From contig OX465120.1 of the NCBI GenBank assembly GCA_949987565.1, forward strand, positions 4,177,927 through 4,241,926: 64,000 bases of DNA. Reading direction: 5' to 3'. Source of the stretch: Luidia sarsii (taxonomy: Eukaryota; Echinodermata; Asteroidea; Paxillosida; Luidiidae). Numbering within the stretch: position 1 is the first letter of the stretch; each line of letters starts with the position of its first letter. The notes beneath the pieces were generated by a model. It ran no database searches. It was not told the DNA's origin and saw only the letters and a program-made list of their open reading frames with translations. The position numbers and the translations under genes were made by a program. Shown here piece after piece: positions 45,711-60,700 of the stretch.

Positions 45711-48700
45711 TCTTTTGTAATACCCATTTTCACTTTATTTTTTAACATGTAAGATATCCGAAACTGTTGCGTAACTTAGTAAAATTGTGTCCTGAAAATT
45801 TGTATGAAATTGTTTCCTGATTCTTATAAGACCGTACACAGACGGTCCTGGCAGTAATTTGAAATAATGACGTCGATCAGCAGGTGTCAAGTTACGTTGC
45901 TTTAAAGAAGCCATAGGTATACACTTTTTGGACAACTGTATTGCGCTTATGAATAACTGAGAGTTCTGAACTTTGGTTAAGATAGGAGAAGGGAATAGAA
46001 ATCGTATAAACTTTTTCATCTTCATTATGTTGGAAATAATAACCAAGAGTCCAAATAATTATGAGGTCATTATATTTCATAAAAAATTGTTACTTTGAGC
46101 ACAATTCACGTGACATGAATTTAAAGGTACCTGCTTGGAAAGAACTCGTTACTGTCACTTTATCAGCTGCCACGTAACATGGGTGTAAAGTTGTGGTATT
46201 CCCCTTGCGGTTTAGAACACGACTTTTGTCAACCATTCAATTTGCTGCTTCCCTCAATCTATATGATATCCGAATTTGTACCGTTTGATCAATGTTCATC
46301 AGCTTCGGGTGGTCTTCAATAATAACGTGTCAGTGTAATGTGTCACTTGACATTAAAGCTGCATTATTTTAACTGGGAAGAGTTATCGTATTGTACATGT
46401 TGCTTCAGGTTGAAACTTTGCTTGAGTTTAGAATCGACAATATTAAAGGTAAAATTTAACTGACATGACATGATTTTCACGTCAAACCTCACTAATATTT
46501 TCACTTGAACAATTTTGTACATGCATGCCATTGTACTGCGCCATGCATAATAAATATGGCTTACAGAAGTATTTTAGTGTGCTGCACCCTTTACTCGCGA
46601 CGAAATCCAAAAGCCCGCCGCCAACGGCCATGCCCCGTAATTTTAATCGGCTTCGCTAACATGTATAAGATGTCCGTAACTGTTGCGTAACACAAGTGGC
46701 CTTGTGTGAAAGACGCTCGCCTGCCAACGTGTAGGTTCGTGGTTCGATCCCGGGGGTATTTTTCATTTATTTTTTCTCAGCACGATAGTGCGGTATAAGG
46801 TGTTTAAAAAACTCCCGCAAACACCAACGTCGCATGTGGCGCATCTAGATGGGTCACTGTGACGCTGGGACTGTCCTCGTAATCCAGGTTCGCGTCTTCG
46901 TACAGGGGCACATGCGTTTGGTCGACTCGGCGGCCAAGGTCTAGGGGCCGCTGTGTTCCCTCCCTCACATGGCGCAGGGTCTACGGGCCTATATGGATGA
47001 GGTCAGGGAAGGACGTGCGGTGGACCGGTACCGAGGCCTTAAGAGCTCTAATAGATCCGTGCACACGGGGCGACCCTGGAGGTCCCGGGGATCTGAAAGC
47101 TTGGTCTTACACCGCATAACTTTTTTTCTCGCAAACTTTGATTTTTTAAGTGTTTCGTGTTTGTTTTTTCTATTCATTTTTAGCTGTTTGGTCTTTCGAA
47201 ACAGCTTTTGGGTTGGTTTTTTTTTTCTATTCATTTTGTTTTTTCTCCCTTTTTTGTCCATCTGTTTCGGTCTTCCAAAACGGCTCTTGTCTTCGTTCTG
47301 TTTCATTTTCCTATTAATTTTTTTTCTTAATTGTTTCGGTCTTTCAAAAACAGCTCTTGTTTTCGTTTTTTTGTAAATACCCTTTTACACTTTATTTTTT
47401 AACGTGTAAGATATCCGAAACTGTTGCGTAACTTAGTAAAATTGTGTCCTGAAAATTTGTATGAAATTGTGTCCTGATTCTTATAAGACCGTACACAGAC
47501 GGTCCTGGCAGTAATTTGAAATAATGACGTCGATCAGCAGGTGTCAAGTTACGTTGCTTTAAAGAAGCCATAGGTATACACTTTTTGGACAACTGTATTG
47601 CGCTTATGAATAACTGAGAGTTCTGAACTTTGGTTAAGAAAGGAGAAGGGAATAGAAATCGTATTAACTTTTTCATCTTCATTATGTTGGAAATAATAAC
47701 CAAGAGTCCAAATAATTATGAGGTCATTATATTTCATAAAAAATTGTTACTTTGAGCACAATTCACGTGACATGAATTTAAAGGTACCTGCTTGGAAAGA
47801 ACTCGTTACTGTCACTTTATCAGCTGCCACGTAACATGGGTGTAAAGTTGTGGTATTCCCCTTGCGGTTTAGAACACGATTTTTGTCAACCATTCAATTT
47901 GCTGCTTCCCTCAATCTATATGATATCCGAATTTGTACCGTTTGATCAATGTTCATCAGCTTCGGGTGGTCTTCAATAATAATGTGTCAGTGTAATGCGT
48001 CACTTGACATTAAAGCTGCATTATTTTAACTGGGAAGAGTTATCGTATTGTACATGTTGCTTCAGGTTGAAACTTTGCTTGAGTTTAGAATCGACAATAT
48101 TAAAGGTAAAATTTAACTGACATGACATGATTTTCACGTCAAACCTCACTAATATTTTCACTTGAACAATTTTGTACATGCATGCCATTGTACTGCGCCA
48201 TGCATAATAAATATGGCTTACAGAAGTATTTTAGTGTGCTGCACCCTTTACTCGCGACGAAATCCAAAAGCCCGCCACCAACGGCCATGCCCCGTAATTT
48301 TAATCGGCTTCGCTAACATGTATAAGATGTCCGTAACTGTTGCGTAACACAAGTGGCCTTGTGTGAAAGACGCTCGCCTGCCAACGTGTAGGTTCGTGGT
48401 TCGATCCCGGGGGTATTTTTCATTTATTTTTTCTCAGCACGATAGTGCGGTATAAGGTGTTTAAAAAACTCCCGCAAACACCAACGTCGCATGTGGCGCA
48501 TCTAGATGGGTCACTGTGACGCTGGGACTGTCCTCGTAATCCAGGTTCGCGTCTTCGTACAGGGGCACATGCGTTTGGTCGACTCGGCGGCCAAGGTCTA
48601 GGGGCCGCTGTGTTCCCTCCCTCACATGGCGCAGGGTCTACGGGCCTATATGGATGAGGTCAGGGAAGGACGTGCGGTGGACCGGTACCGAGGCCTTAAG

Positions 48701-51700
48701 AGCTCTAATAGATCCGTGCACACGGGGCGACCCTGGAGGTCCCGGGGATCTGAAAGCTTGGTCTTACACCGCATAACTTTTTTTCTCGCAAACTTTGATT
48801 TTTTAAGTGTTTCGTGTTTGTTTTTTCTATTAATTTTTAGCTGTTTGGTCTTTCGAAACAGCTTTTGGGTTGGTTTTATTTTTCTATTCATTTTGTTTTT
48901 TCTCCCTTTTTTGTCCATCTGTTTCGGTCTTCCAAAACGGCTCTTGTCTTCGTTCTGTTTCATTTTCCTATTAATTTTTTTTCTTAATTGTTTCGGTCTT
49001 TCAAAAACAGCTCTTGTTTTCGTTTTTTTGTAAATACCCTTTTTCACTTTATTTTTTAACGTGTAAGATATGCGAAACTGTTGCGTAACTTAGTAAAATT
49101 GTGTCCTGAAAATTTGTATGAAATTGTGTCCTGATTCTTATAAGACCGTACACAGACGGTCCTGGCAGTAATTTGAAATAATGACGTCGATCAGCAGGTG
49201 TCAAGTTACGTTGCTTTAAAGAAGCCATAGGTATACACTTTTTGGACAACTGTATTGCGCTTATGAATAACTGAGAGTTCTGAACTTTGGTTAAGATAGG
49301 AGAAGGGAATAGAAATCGTATTAACTTTTTCATCTTCATTATGTTGGAAATAATAACCAAGAGTCCAAATAATTATGAGGTCATTATATTTCATAAAAAA
49401 TTGTTACTTTGAGCACAATTCACGTGACATGAATTTAAAGGTACCTGCTTGGAAAGAACTCGATACTGTCACTTTATCAGCTGCCACGTAACATGGGTGT
49501 AAAGTTGTGGTATTCCCCTTGCGGTTTAGAACACGATTTTTGTCAACCATTCAATTTGCTGCTTCCCTCAATCTATATGATATCCGAATTTGTACCGTTT
49601 GATCAATGTTCATCAGCTTCGGGTGGTCTTCAATAATAATGTGTCAGTGTAATGCGTCACTTGACATTAAAGCTGCATTATTTTAACTGGGAAGAGTTAT
49701 CGTATTGTACATGTTGCTTCAGGTTGAAACTTTGCTTGAGTTTAGAATCGACAATATTAAAGGTAAAATTTAACTGACATGACATGATTTTCACGTCAAA
49801 CCTCACTAATATTTTCACTTGAACAATTTTGTACATGCATGCCATTGTACTGCGCCATGCATAATAAATATGGCTTACAGAAGTATTTTAGTGTGCTGCA
49901 CCCTTTACTCGCGACGAAATCCAAAAGCCCGCCGCCAACGGCCATGCCCCGTAATTTTAATCGGCTTCGCTAACATGTATAAGATGTCCGTAACTGTTGC
50001 GTAACACAAGTGGCCTTGTGTGAAAGACGCTCGCCTGCCAACGTGTAGGTTCGTGGTTCGATCCCGGGGGTATTTTTCATTTATTTTTTCTCAGCACGAT
50101 AGTGCGGTATAAGGTGTTTAAAAAACTCCCGCAAACACCAACGTCGCATGTGGCGCATCTAGATGGGTCACTGTGACGCTGGGACTGTCCTCGTAATCCA
50201 GGTTCGCGTCTTCGTACAGGGGCACATGCGTTTGGTCGACTCGGCGGCCAAGGTCTAGGGGCCGCTGTGTTCCCTCCCTCACATGGCGCAGGGTCTACGG
50301 GCCTATATGGATGAGGTCAGGGAAGGACGTGCGGTGGACCGGTACCGAGGCCTTAAGAGCTCTAATAGATCCGTGCACACGGGGCGACCCTGGAGGTCCC
50401 GGGGATCTGAAAGCTTGGTCTTACACCGCATAACTTTTTTTCTCGCAAACTTTGATTTTTTAAGTGTTTCGTGTTTGTTTTTTCTATTCATTTTTAGCTG
50501 TTTGGTCTTTCGAAACAGCTTTTGGGTTGGTTTTTTTTTTCTATTCATTTTGTTTTTTCTCCCTTTTTTGTCCATCTGTTTCGGTCTTCCAAAACGGCTC
50601 TTGTCTTCGTTCTGTTTCATTTTCCTATTAATTTTTTTTCTTAATTGTTTCGGTCTTTCAAAAACAGCTCTTGTTTTTGTTTTTTTGTAAATACCCTTTT
50701 TCACTTTATTTTTTAACGTGTAAGATATCCGAAACTGTTGCGTAACTTAGTAAAATTGTGTCCTGAAAATTTGTATGAAATTGTGTCCTGATTCTTATAA
50801 GACCGTACACAGACGGTCCTGGCAGTAATTTGAAATAATGACGTCGATCAGCAGGTGTCAAGTTACGTTGCTTTAAAGAAGCCATAGGTATACACTTTTT
50901 GGACAACTGTATTGCGCTTATGAATAACTGAGAGTTCTGAACTTTGGTTAAGAAAGGAGAAGGGAATAGAAATCGTATTAACTGTTTCATCTTCATTATG
51001 TTGGAAATAATAACCAAGAGTCCAAATAATTATGAGGTCATTATATTTCATAAAAAATTGTTACTTTGAGCACAATTCACGTGACATGAATTTAAAGGTA
51101 CCTGCTTGGAAAGAACTCGCTACTGCCACTTTATCAGCTGCCACGTAACATGGGTGTAAAGTTGTGGTATTCCCCTTGCGGTTTAGAACACGATTTTTGT
51201 CAACCATTCAATTTGCTGCTTCCCTCAATCTATATGATATCCGAATTTGTACCGTTTGATCAATGTTCATCAGCTTCGGGTGGTCTTCAATAATAATGTG
51301 TCAGTGTAATGCGTCACTTGACATTAAAGCTGCATTATTTTAACTGGGAAGAGTTATCGTATTGTACATGTTGCTTCAGGTTAAAACTTTGCTTGAGTTT
51401 AGAATCGACAATATTAAAGGTAAAATTTAACTGACATGACATGATTTTCACGTCAAACCTCACTAATATTTTCACTTGAACAATTTTGTACATGCATGCC
51501 ATTGTACTGCGCCATGCATAATAAATATGGCTTACAGAAGTATTTTAGTGTGCTGCACCCTTTACTCGCGACGAAATCCAAAAGCCCGCCGCCAACGGCC
51601 ATGCCCCGTAATTTTAATCGGCTTCGCTAACATGTATAAGATGTCCGTAACTGTTGCGTAACACAAGTGGCCTTGTGTGAAAGACGCTCGCCTGCCAACG

Positions 51701-54700
51701 TGTAGGTTCGTGGTTCGATCCCGGGGGTATTTTTCATTTATTTTTTCTCAGCACGATAGTGCGGTATAAGGTGTTTAAAAAACTCCGGCAAACACCAACG
51801 TCGCATGTGGCGCATCTAGATGGGTCACTGTGACGCTGGGACTGTCCTCGTAATCCAGGTTCGCGTCTTCGTACAGGGGCACATGCGTTTGGTCAACTCG
51901 GCGGCCAAGGTCTAGGGGCCGCTGTGTTCCCTCCCTCACATGGCGCAGGGTCTACGGGCCTATATGGATGAGGTCAGGGAAGGACGTGCGGTGGACCGGT
52001 ACCGAGGCCTTAAGAGCTCTAATAGATCCGTGCACACGGGGCGACCCTGGAGGTCCCGGGGATCTGAAAGCTTGGTCTTACACCGCATAACTTTTTTTCT
52101 CGCAAACTTTGATTTTTTAAGTGTTTCGTGTTTGTTTTTTCTATTCATTTTTAGCTGTTTGGTCTTTCGAAACAGCTTTTGTGGTGGTTTTTTTTTTCTA
52201 TTCATTTTGTTTTTTCTCCCTTTTTTGTCCATCTGTTTCGGTCTTCCAAAACGGCTCTTGTCTTCGTTCTGTTTCATTTTCCTATTAATTTTTTTTCTTA
52301 ATTGTTTCGGTCTTTCAAAAACAGCTCTTGTTTTCGTTTTTTTGTAAATACCCTTTTTCACTTTATTTTTTAACGTGTAAGATATCCGAAACTGTTGCGT
52401 AACTTAGTAAAATTGTGTCCTGAAAATTTGTATGAAATTGTGTCCTGATTCTTATAAGACCGTACACAGACGGTCCTGGCAGTAATTTGAAATAATGACG
52501 TCGATCAGCAGGTGTCAAGTTACGTTGCTTTAAAGAAGCCATAGGTATACACTTTTTGGACAACTGTATTGCGCTTATGAATAACTGAGAGTTCTGAACT
52601 TTGGTTAAGAAAGGAGAAGGGAATAGAAATCGTATTAACTGTTTCATCTTCATTATGTTGGAAATAATAACCAAGAGTCCAAATAATTATGAGGTCATTA
52701 TATTTCATAAAAAATTGTTACTTTGAGCACAATTCACGTGACATGAATTTAAAGGTACCTGCTTGGAAAGAACTCGCTACTGTCACTTTATCAGCTGCCA
52801 CGTAACATGGGTGTAAAGTTGTGGTATTCCCCTTGCGGTTTAGAACACGATTTTTGTCAACCATTCAATTTGCTGCTTCCCTCAATCTATATGATATCCG
52901 AATTTGAACCGTTTGATCAATGTTCATCAGCTTCGGGTGGTCTTCAATAATAATGTGTCAGTGTAATGCGTCACTTGACATTAAAGCTGCATTATTTTAA
53001 CTGGGAAGAGTTATCGTATTGTACATGTTGCTTCAGGTTGAAACTTTGCTTGAGTTTAGAATCGACAATATTAAAGGTAAAATTTAACTGACATGACATG
53101 ATTTTCACGTCAAACCTCACTAATATTTTCACTTGAACAATTTTGTACATGCATGCCATTGTACTGCGCCATGCATAATAAATATGGCTTACAGAAGTAT
53201 TTTAGTGTGCTGCACCCTTTACTCGCGACGAAATCCAAAAGCCCGCCGCCAACGGCCATGCCCCGTAATTTTAATCGGCTTCGCTAACATGTATAAGATG
53301 TCCGTAACTGTTGCGTAACACAAGTGGCCTTGTGTGAAAGACGCTCGCCTGCCAACGTGTAGGTTCGTGGTTCGATCCCGGGGGTATTTTTCATTTATTT
53401 TTTCTCAGCACGATAGTGCGGTATAAGGTGTTTAAAAAACTCCCGCAAACACCAACGTCGCATGTGGCGCATCTAGATGGGTCACTGTGACGCTGGGACT
53501 GTCCTCGTAATCCAGGTTCGCGTCTTCGTACAGGGGCACATGCGTTTGGTCGACTCGGCGGCCAAGGTCTAGGGGCCGCTGTGTTCCCTCCCTCACATGG
53601 CGCAGGGTCTACGGGCCTATATGGATGAGGTCAGGGAAGGACGTGCGGTGGACCGGTACCGAGGCCTTAAGAGCTCTAATAGATCCGTGCACACGGGGCG
53701 ACCCTGGAGGTCCCGGGGATCTGAAAGCTTGGTCTTACACCGCATAACTTTTTTTCTCGCAAACTTTGATTTTTTAAGTGTTTCGTGTTTGTTTTTTCTA
53801 TTCATTTTTAGCTGTTTGGTCTTTCGAAACAGCTTTTGTGTTGGTTTTTTTTTTCTATTCATTTTGTTTTTTCTCCCTTTTTTGTCCATCTGTTTCGGTC
53901 TTCCAAAACGGCTGTTGTCTTCGTTCTGTTTTATTTTCCTATTAATTGTTTTTCTTAATTGTTTCGGTCTTTCAAAAACAGCTCTTGTTTTCGTTTTTTT
54001 GTAAATACCCTTTTTCACTTTATTTTTTAACGTGTAAGATATCCGAAACTGTTGCGTAACTTAGTAAAATTGTGTCCTGAAAATTTGTATGAAATTGTGT
54101 CCTGATTCTTATAAGACCGTACACAGACGGTCCTGGCAGTAATTTGAAATAATGACGTCGATCAGCAGGTGTCAAGTTACGTTGCTTTAAAGAAGCCATA
54201 GGTATACACTTTTTGGACAACTGTATTGCGCTTATGAATAACTGAGAGTTCTGAACTTTGGTTAAGAAAGGAGAAGGGAATAGAAATCGTATTAACTGTT
54301 TCATCTTCATTATGTTGGAAATAATAACCAAGAGTCCAAATAATTATGAGGTCATTATATTTCATAAAAAATTGTTACTTTGAGCACAATTCACGTGACA
54401 TGAATTTAAAGGTACCTGCTTGGAAAGAACTCGTTACTGTCACTTTATCAGCTGCCACGTAACATGGGTGTAAAGTTGTGGTATTCCCCTTGCGGTTTAG
54501 AACACGATTTTTGTCAACCATTCAATTTGCTGCTTCCCTCAATCTATATGATATCCGAATTTGTACCGTTTGATCAATGTTCATCAGCTTCGGGTGGTCT
54601 TCAATAATAATGTGTCAGTGTAATGCGTCACTTGACATTAAAGCTGCATTATTTTAACTGGGAAGAGTTATCGTATTGTACATGTTGCTTCAGGTTGAAA

Positions 54701-57700
54701 CTTTGCTTGAGTTTAGAATCGACAATATTAAAGGTAAAATTTAACTGACATGACATGATTTTCACGTCAAACCTCACTAATATTTTCACTTGAACAATTT
54801 TGTACATGCATGCCATTGTACTGCGCCATGCATAATAAATATGGCTTACAGAAGTATTTTAGTGTGCTGCACCCTTTACTCGCGACGAAATCCAAAAGCC
54901 CGCCGCCAACGGCCATGCCCCGTAATTTTAATCGGCTTCGCTAACATGTATAAGATGTCCGTAACTGTTGCGTAACACAAGTGGCCTTGTGTGAAAGACG
55001 CTCGCCTGCCAACGTGTAGGTTCGTGGTTCGATCCCGGGGGTATTTTTCATTTATTTTTTCTCAGCACGATAGTGCGGTATAAGGTGTTTAAAAAACTCC
55101 CGCAAACACCAACGTCGCATGTGGCGCATCTAGATGGGTCACTGTGACGCTGGGACTGTCCTCGTAATCCAGGTTCGCGTCTTCGTACAGGGGCACATGC
55201 GTTTGGTCGACTCGGCGGCCAAGGTCTAGGGGCCGCTGTGTTCCCTCCCTCACATGGCGCAGGGTCTACGGGCCTATATGGATGAGGTCAGGGAAGGACG
55301 TGCGGTGGACCGGTACCGAGGCCTTAAGAGCTCTAATAGATCCGTGCACACGGGGCGACCCTGGAGGTCCCGGGGATCTGAAAGCTTGGTCTTACACCGC
55401 ATAACTTTTTTTCTCGCAAACTTTGATTTTTTAAGTGTTTCGTGTTTGTTTTTTCTATTCATTTTTAGCTGTTTGGTCTTTCGAAACAGCTTTTGGGTTG
55501 GTTTTTTTTTTCTATTCATTTTGTTTTTTCTCCCTTTTTTGTCCATCTGTTTCGGTCTTCCAAAACGGCTCTTGTCTTCGTTCTGTTTTATTTTCCTATT
55601 AATTTTTTTTCTTAATTGTTTCGGTCTTTCAAAAACAGCTCTTGTTTTCGTTTTTTTGTAAATACCCTTTTTCACTTTATTTTTTAACGTGTAAGATATC
55701 CGAAACTGTTGCGTAACTTAGTAAAATTGTGTCCTGAAAATTTGTATGAAATTGTGTCCTGATTCTTATAAGACCGTACACAGACGGTCCTGGCAGTAAT
55801 TTGAAATAATGACGTCGATCAGCAGGTGTCAAGTTACGTTGCTTTAAAGAAGCCATAGGTATACACTTTTTGGACAACTGTATTGCGCTTATGAATAACT
55901 GAGAGTTCTGAACTTTGGTTAAGAGAGGAGAAGGGAATAGAAATCGTATTAACTTTTTCATCTTCATTATGTTGGAAATAATAACCAAGAGTCCAAATAA
56001 TTATGAGGTCATTATATTTCATAACAAATTGTTACTTTGAGCACAATTCACGTGACATGAATTTAAAGGTACCTGCTTGGAAAGAACTCGTTACTGTCAC
56101 TTTATCAGCTGCCACGTAACATGGGTGTAAAGTTGTGGTATTCCCCTTGCGGTTTAGAACACGATTTTTGTCAACCATTCAATTTGCTGCTTCCCTCAAT
56201 CTATATGATATCCGACTTTGTACCGTTTGATCAATGTTCATCAGCTTCGGGTGGTCTTTAATAATGATTTGTCAGTGTAATGCGTCACTTGACATTAAAG
56301 CTGCATTATTTTAACTGGGAAGAGTTATCGTTTTGTACATGTTGCTTCAGGTTGAAACTTTGCTTGAGTTTAGAATCGACAATATTAAAGGTAAAATTTA
56401 ACTGACATGACATGATTGTCATGTCAAACCTCACTAATGTTTTCACTTGAACAATTTTGTACATGCATGCCATTGTACTGCGCCATGCATAATAAATATG
56501 GCTTACAGAAGTATTTTAGTGTGCTGCACCCTTTACTCGCGACGAAATCCAAAAGCCCGCCACCAACGGCCATGCCCCGTAATTTTAATCGGCTTCGCTA
56601 ACATGTATAAGATGTCCGTAACTGTTGCGTAACACAAGTGGCCTTGTGTGAAAGACGCTCGCCTGCCAACGTGTAGGTTCGTGGTTCGATCCCGGGGGTA
56701 TTTTTCATTTATTTTTTTTCAGCACGATAGTGCGGTATAAGGTGTTTAAAAAACTCCCGCAAACACCAACGTCGCATGTGGCGCATCTAGATGGGTCACT
56801 GTGACGCTGGGACTGTCCTCGTAATCCAGGTTCGCGTCTTCGTACAGGGGCACATGCGTTTGGTCGACTCGGCGGCCAAGGTCTAGGGGCCGCTGTGTTC
56901 CCTCCCTCACATGGCGCAGGGTCTACGGGCCTATATGGATGAGGTCAGGGAAGGACGTGCGGTGGACCGGTACCGAGGCCTTAAGAGCTCTAATAGATCC
57001 GTGCACACGGGGCGACCCTGGAGGTCCCGGGGATCTGAAAGCTTGGTCTTACACCGCATAACTTTTTTTCTCGCAAACTTTGATTTTTTAAGTGTTTCGT
57101 GTTTGTTTTTTCTATTCATTTTTAGCTGTTCGGTCTTTCGAAACAGCTTTTGTGGTGGTTTTTTTTTTCTATTCATTTTGTTTTTTCTCCCTTTTTGTCC
57201 ATCTGTTTCGGTCTTCCAAAACGGCTCTTGTCTTCGTTCTGTTTCATTTTCCTATTAATTTTTTTTCTTAATTGTTTCGGTCTTTCAAAAACAGCTCTTG
57301 TTTTCGTTTTTTTGTAAATACCCTTTTTCACTTTATTTTTTAACGTGTAAGATATCCGAAACTGTTGCGTAACTTAGTAAAATTGTGTCCTGAAAATTTG
57401 TATGAAATTGTGTCCTGATTCTTATAAGACCGTACACAGACGGTCCTGGCAGTAATTTGAAATAATGACGTCGATCAGCAGGTGTCAAGTTACGTTGCTT
57501 TAAAGAAGCCATAGGTATACACTTTTTGGACAACTGTATTGCGCTTATGAATAACTGAAAGTTCTGAACTTTGGTTAAGAGAGGAGAAGGGAATAGAAAT
57601 CGTATTAACTTTTTCATCTTCATTATGTTGGAAATAATAACCAAGAGTCCAAATAATTATGAGGTCATTATATTTCATAACAAATTGTTACTTTGAGCAC

Positions 57701-60700
57701 AATTCACGTGACATGAATTTAAAGGTACCTGCTTGGAAAGAACTCGTTACTGTCACTTTATCAGCTGCCAGGTAACATGGGTGTAAAGTTGTGGTATTCC
57801 CCTTGCGGTTTAGAACACGATTTTTGTCAACCATTCAATTTGCTGCTTCCCTCAATCTATATGATATCCGACTTTGTACCGTTTGATCAATGTTCATCAG
57901 CTTCGGGTGGTCTTTAATAATGATTTGTCAGTGTAATGCGTCACTTGACATTAAAGCTGCATTATTTTAACTGGGAAGAGTTATCGTATTGTACATGTTG
58001 CTTCAGGTTGAAACTTTGCTTGAGTTTAGAATCGACAATATTAAAGGTAAAATTTAACTGACATGACATGATTGTCACGTCAAACCTCACTAATATTTTC
58101 ACTTGAACAATTTTGTACATGCATGCCATTGTACTGCGCCATGCATAATAAATATGGCTTACAGAAGTATTTTAGTGTGCTGCACCCTTTACTCGCGACG
58201 AAATCCAAAGGCCCGCCGCCAACGGCCATGCCCCGTAATTTTAATCGGCTTCGCTAACATGTATAAGATGTCCGTAACTGTTGCGTAACACAAGTGGCCT
58301 TGTGTGAAAGACGCTAGCCTGCCAACGTGTAGGTTCGTGGTTCGATCCCGGGGGTATTTTTCATTTATTTTTTCTCAGCACGATAGTGCGGTATAAGGTG
58401 TTTAAAAAACTCCCGCAAACACCAACGTCGCATGTGGCGCATCTAGATGGGTCACTGTGACGCTGGGACTGTCCTCGTAATCCAGGTTCGCGTCTTCGTA
58501 CAGGGGCACGTGCGTTTGGTCGACTCGGCGGCCAAGGTCTAGGGGCCGCTGTGTTCCCTCCCTCACATGGCGCAGGGTCTACGGGCCTATATGGATGAGG
58601 TCAGGGAAGGACGTGCGGTGGACCGGTACCGAGGCCTTAAGAGCTCTAATAGATCCGTGCACACGGGGCGACCCTGGAGGTCCCGGGGATCTGAAAGCTT
58701 GGTCTTACACCGCATAACTTTTTTTCTCGCAAACTTTTATTTTTTAAGTGTATCGTGTTTGTTTTTTTCTATTCATTTTTAGCTGTTTGGTCTTTCGAAA
58801 CAGCTTTTGTGTTGGTTTTTTTTTTCTATTCATTTTGTTTTTTCTCCCTTTTTTGTCCATCTGTTTCGTTCTTCCAAAACGGCTCTTGTCTTCGTTCTGT
58901 TTTATTTTCCTATTAAATTTTTTTCTTAATTGTTTCGGTCTTTCAAAAACAGCTCTTGTTTTCGTTTTTTTGTAAATACCCTTTTTCACTTTATTTTTTA
59001 ACGTGTAAGATATCCGAAACTGTTGCGTAACTTAGTAAAATTGTGTCCTGAAAATTTGTATGAAATTGTGTCCTGATTCTTATAAGACCGTACACAGACG
59101 GTCCTGGCAGTAATTTGAAATAATGACGTCGATCAGCAGGTGTCAAGTTACGTTGCTTTAAAGAAGCCATAGGTATACACTTTTTGGACAACTGTATTGC
59201 GCTTATGAATAACTGAGAGTTCTGAACTTTGGTTAAGATAGGAGAAGGGAATAGAAATCGTATTAACTTTTTCATCTTCATTATGTTGGAAATAATAACC
59301 AAGAGTCCAAATAATTATGAGGTCATTATATTTCATAAAAAATTGTTACTTTGAGCACAATTCACGTGACATGAATTTAAAGGTACCTGCTTGGAAAGAA
59401 CTCGTTACTGTCACTTTATCAGCTGCCACGTAACATGGGTGTAAAGTTGTGGTATTCCCCTTGCGGTTTAGAACACGATTTTTGTCAACCATTCAATTTG
59501 CTGCTTCCCTCAATCTATATGATATCCGAATTTGTACCGTTTGATCAATGTTCATCAGCTTCGGGTGGTCTTCAATAATAATGTGTCAGTGTAATGCGTC
59601 ACTTGACATTAAAGCTGCATTATTTTAACTGGGAAGAGTTATCGTATTGTACATGTTGCTTCAGGTTGAAACTTTGCTTGAGTTTAGAATCGACAATATT
59701 AAAGGTAAAATTTAACTGACATGACATGATTTTCACGTCAAACCTCACTAATATTTTCATTTGAACAATTTTGTACATGCATGCCATTGTACTGCGCCAT
59801 GCATAATAAATATGGCTTACAGAAGTATTTTAGTGTGCTGCACCCTTTACTCGCGACGAAATCCAAAAGCCCGCCGCCAACGGCCATGCCCCGTAATTTT
59901 AATCGGCTTCGCTAACATGTATAAGATGTCCGTAACTGTTGCGTAACACAAGTGGCCTTGTGTGAAAGACGCTCGCCTGCCAACGTGTAGGTTCGTGGTT
60001 CGATCCCGGGGGTATTTTTCATTTATTTTTTCTCAGCACGATAGTGCGGTATAAGGTGTTTAAAAAACTCCCGCAAACACCAACGTCGCATGTGGCGCAT
60101 CTAGATGGGTCACTGTGACGCTGGGACTGTCCTCGTAATCCAGGTTCGCGTCTTCGTACAGGGGCACATGCGTTTGGTCGACTCGGCGGCCAAGGTCTAG
60201 GGGCCGCTGTGTTCCCTCCCTCACATGGCGCAGGGTCTACGGGCCTATATGGATGAGGTCAGGGAAGGACGTGCGGTGGACCGGTACCGAGGCCTTAAGA
60301 GCTCTAATAGATCCGTGCACACGGGGCGACCCTGGAGGTCCCGGGGATCTGAAAGCTTGGTCTTACACCGCATAACTTTTTTTCTCGCAAACTTTGATTT
60401 TTTAAGTGTTTCGTGTTTGTTTTTTCTATTCATTTTTAGCTGTTTGGTCTTTCGAAACAGCTTTTGTGTTGGTTTTTTTTTTCTATTCATTTTGTTTTTT
60501 CTCCCTTTTTTGTCCATCTGTTTCGGTCTTCCAAAACGGCTCTTGGCTTCGTTCTGTTTTATTTTCCTAATAATTTTTTTTCTTAATTGTTTCGGTCTTT
60601 CAAAAACAGCTCTTGTTTTCGTTTTTTTGTAAATACCCTTTTTCACTTCATTTTTTAACGTGTAAGATATCCGAAACTGTTGCGTAACTTAGTAAAATTG

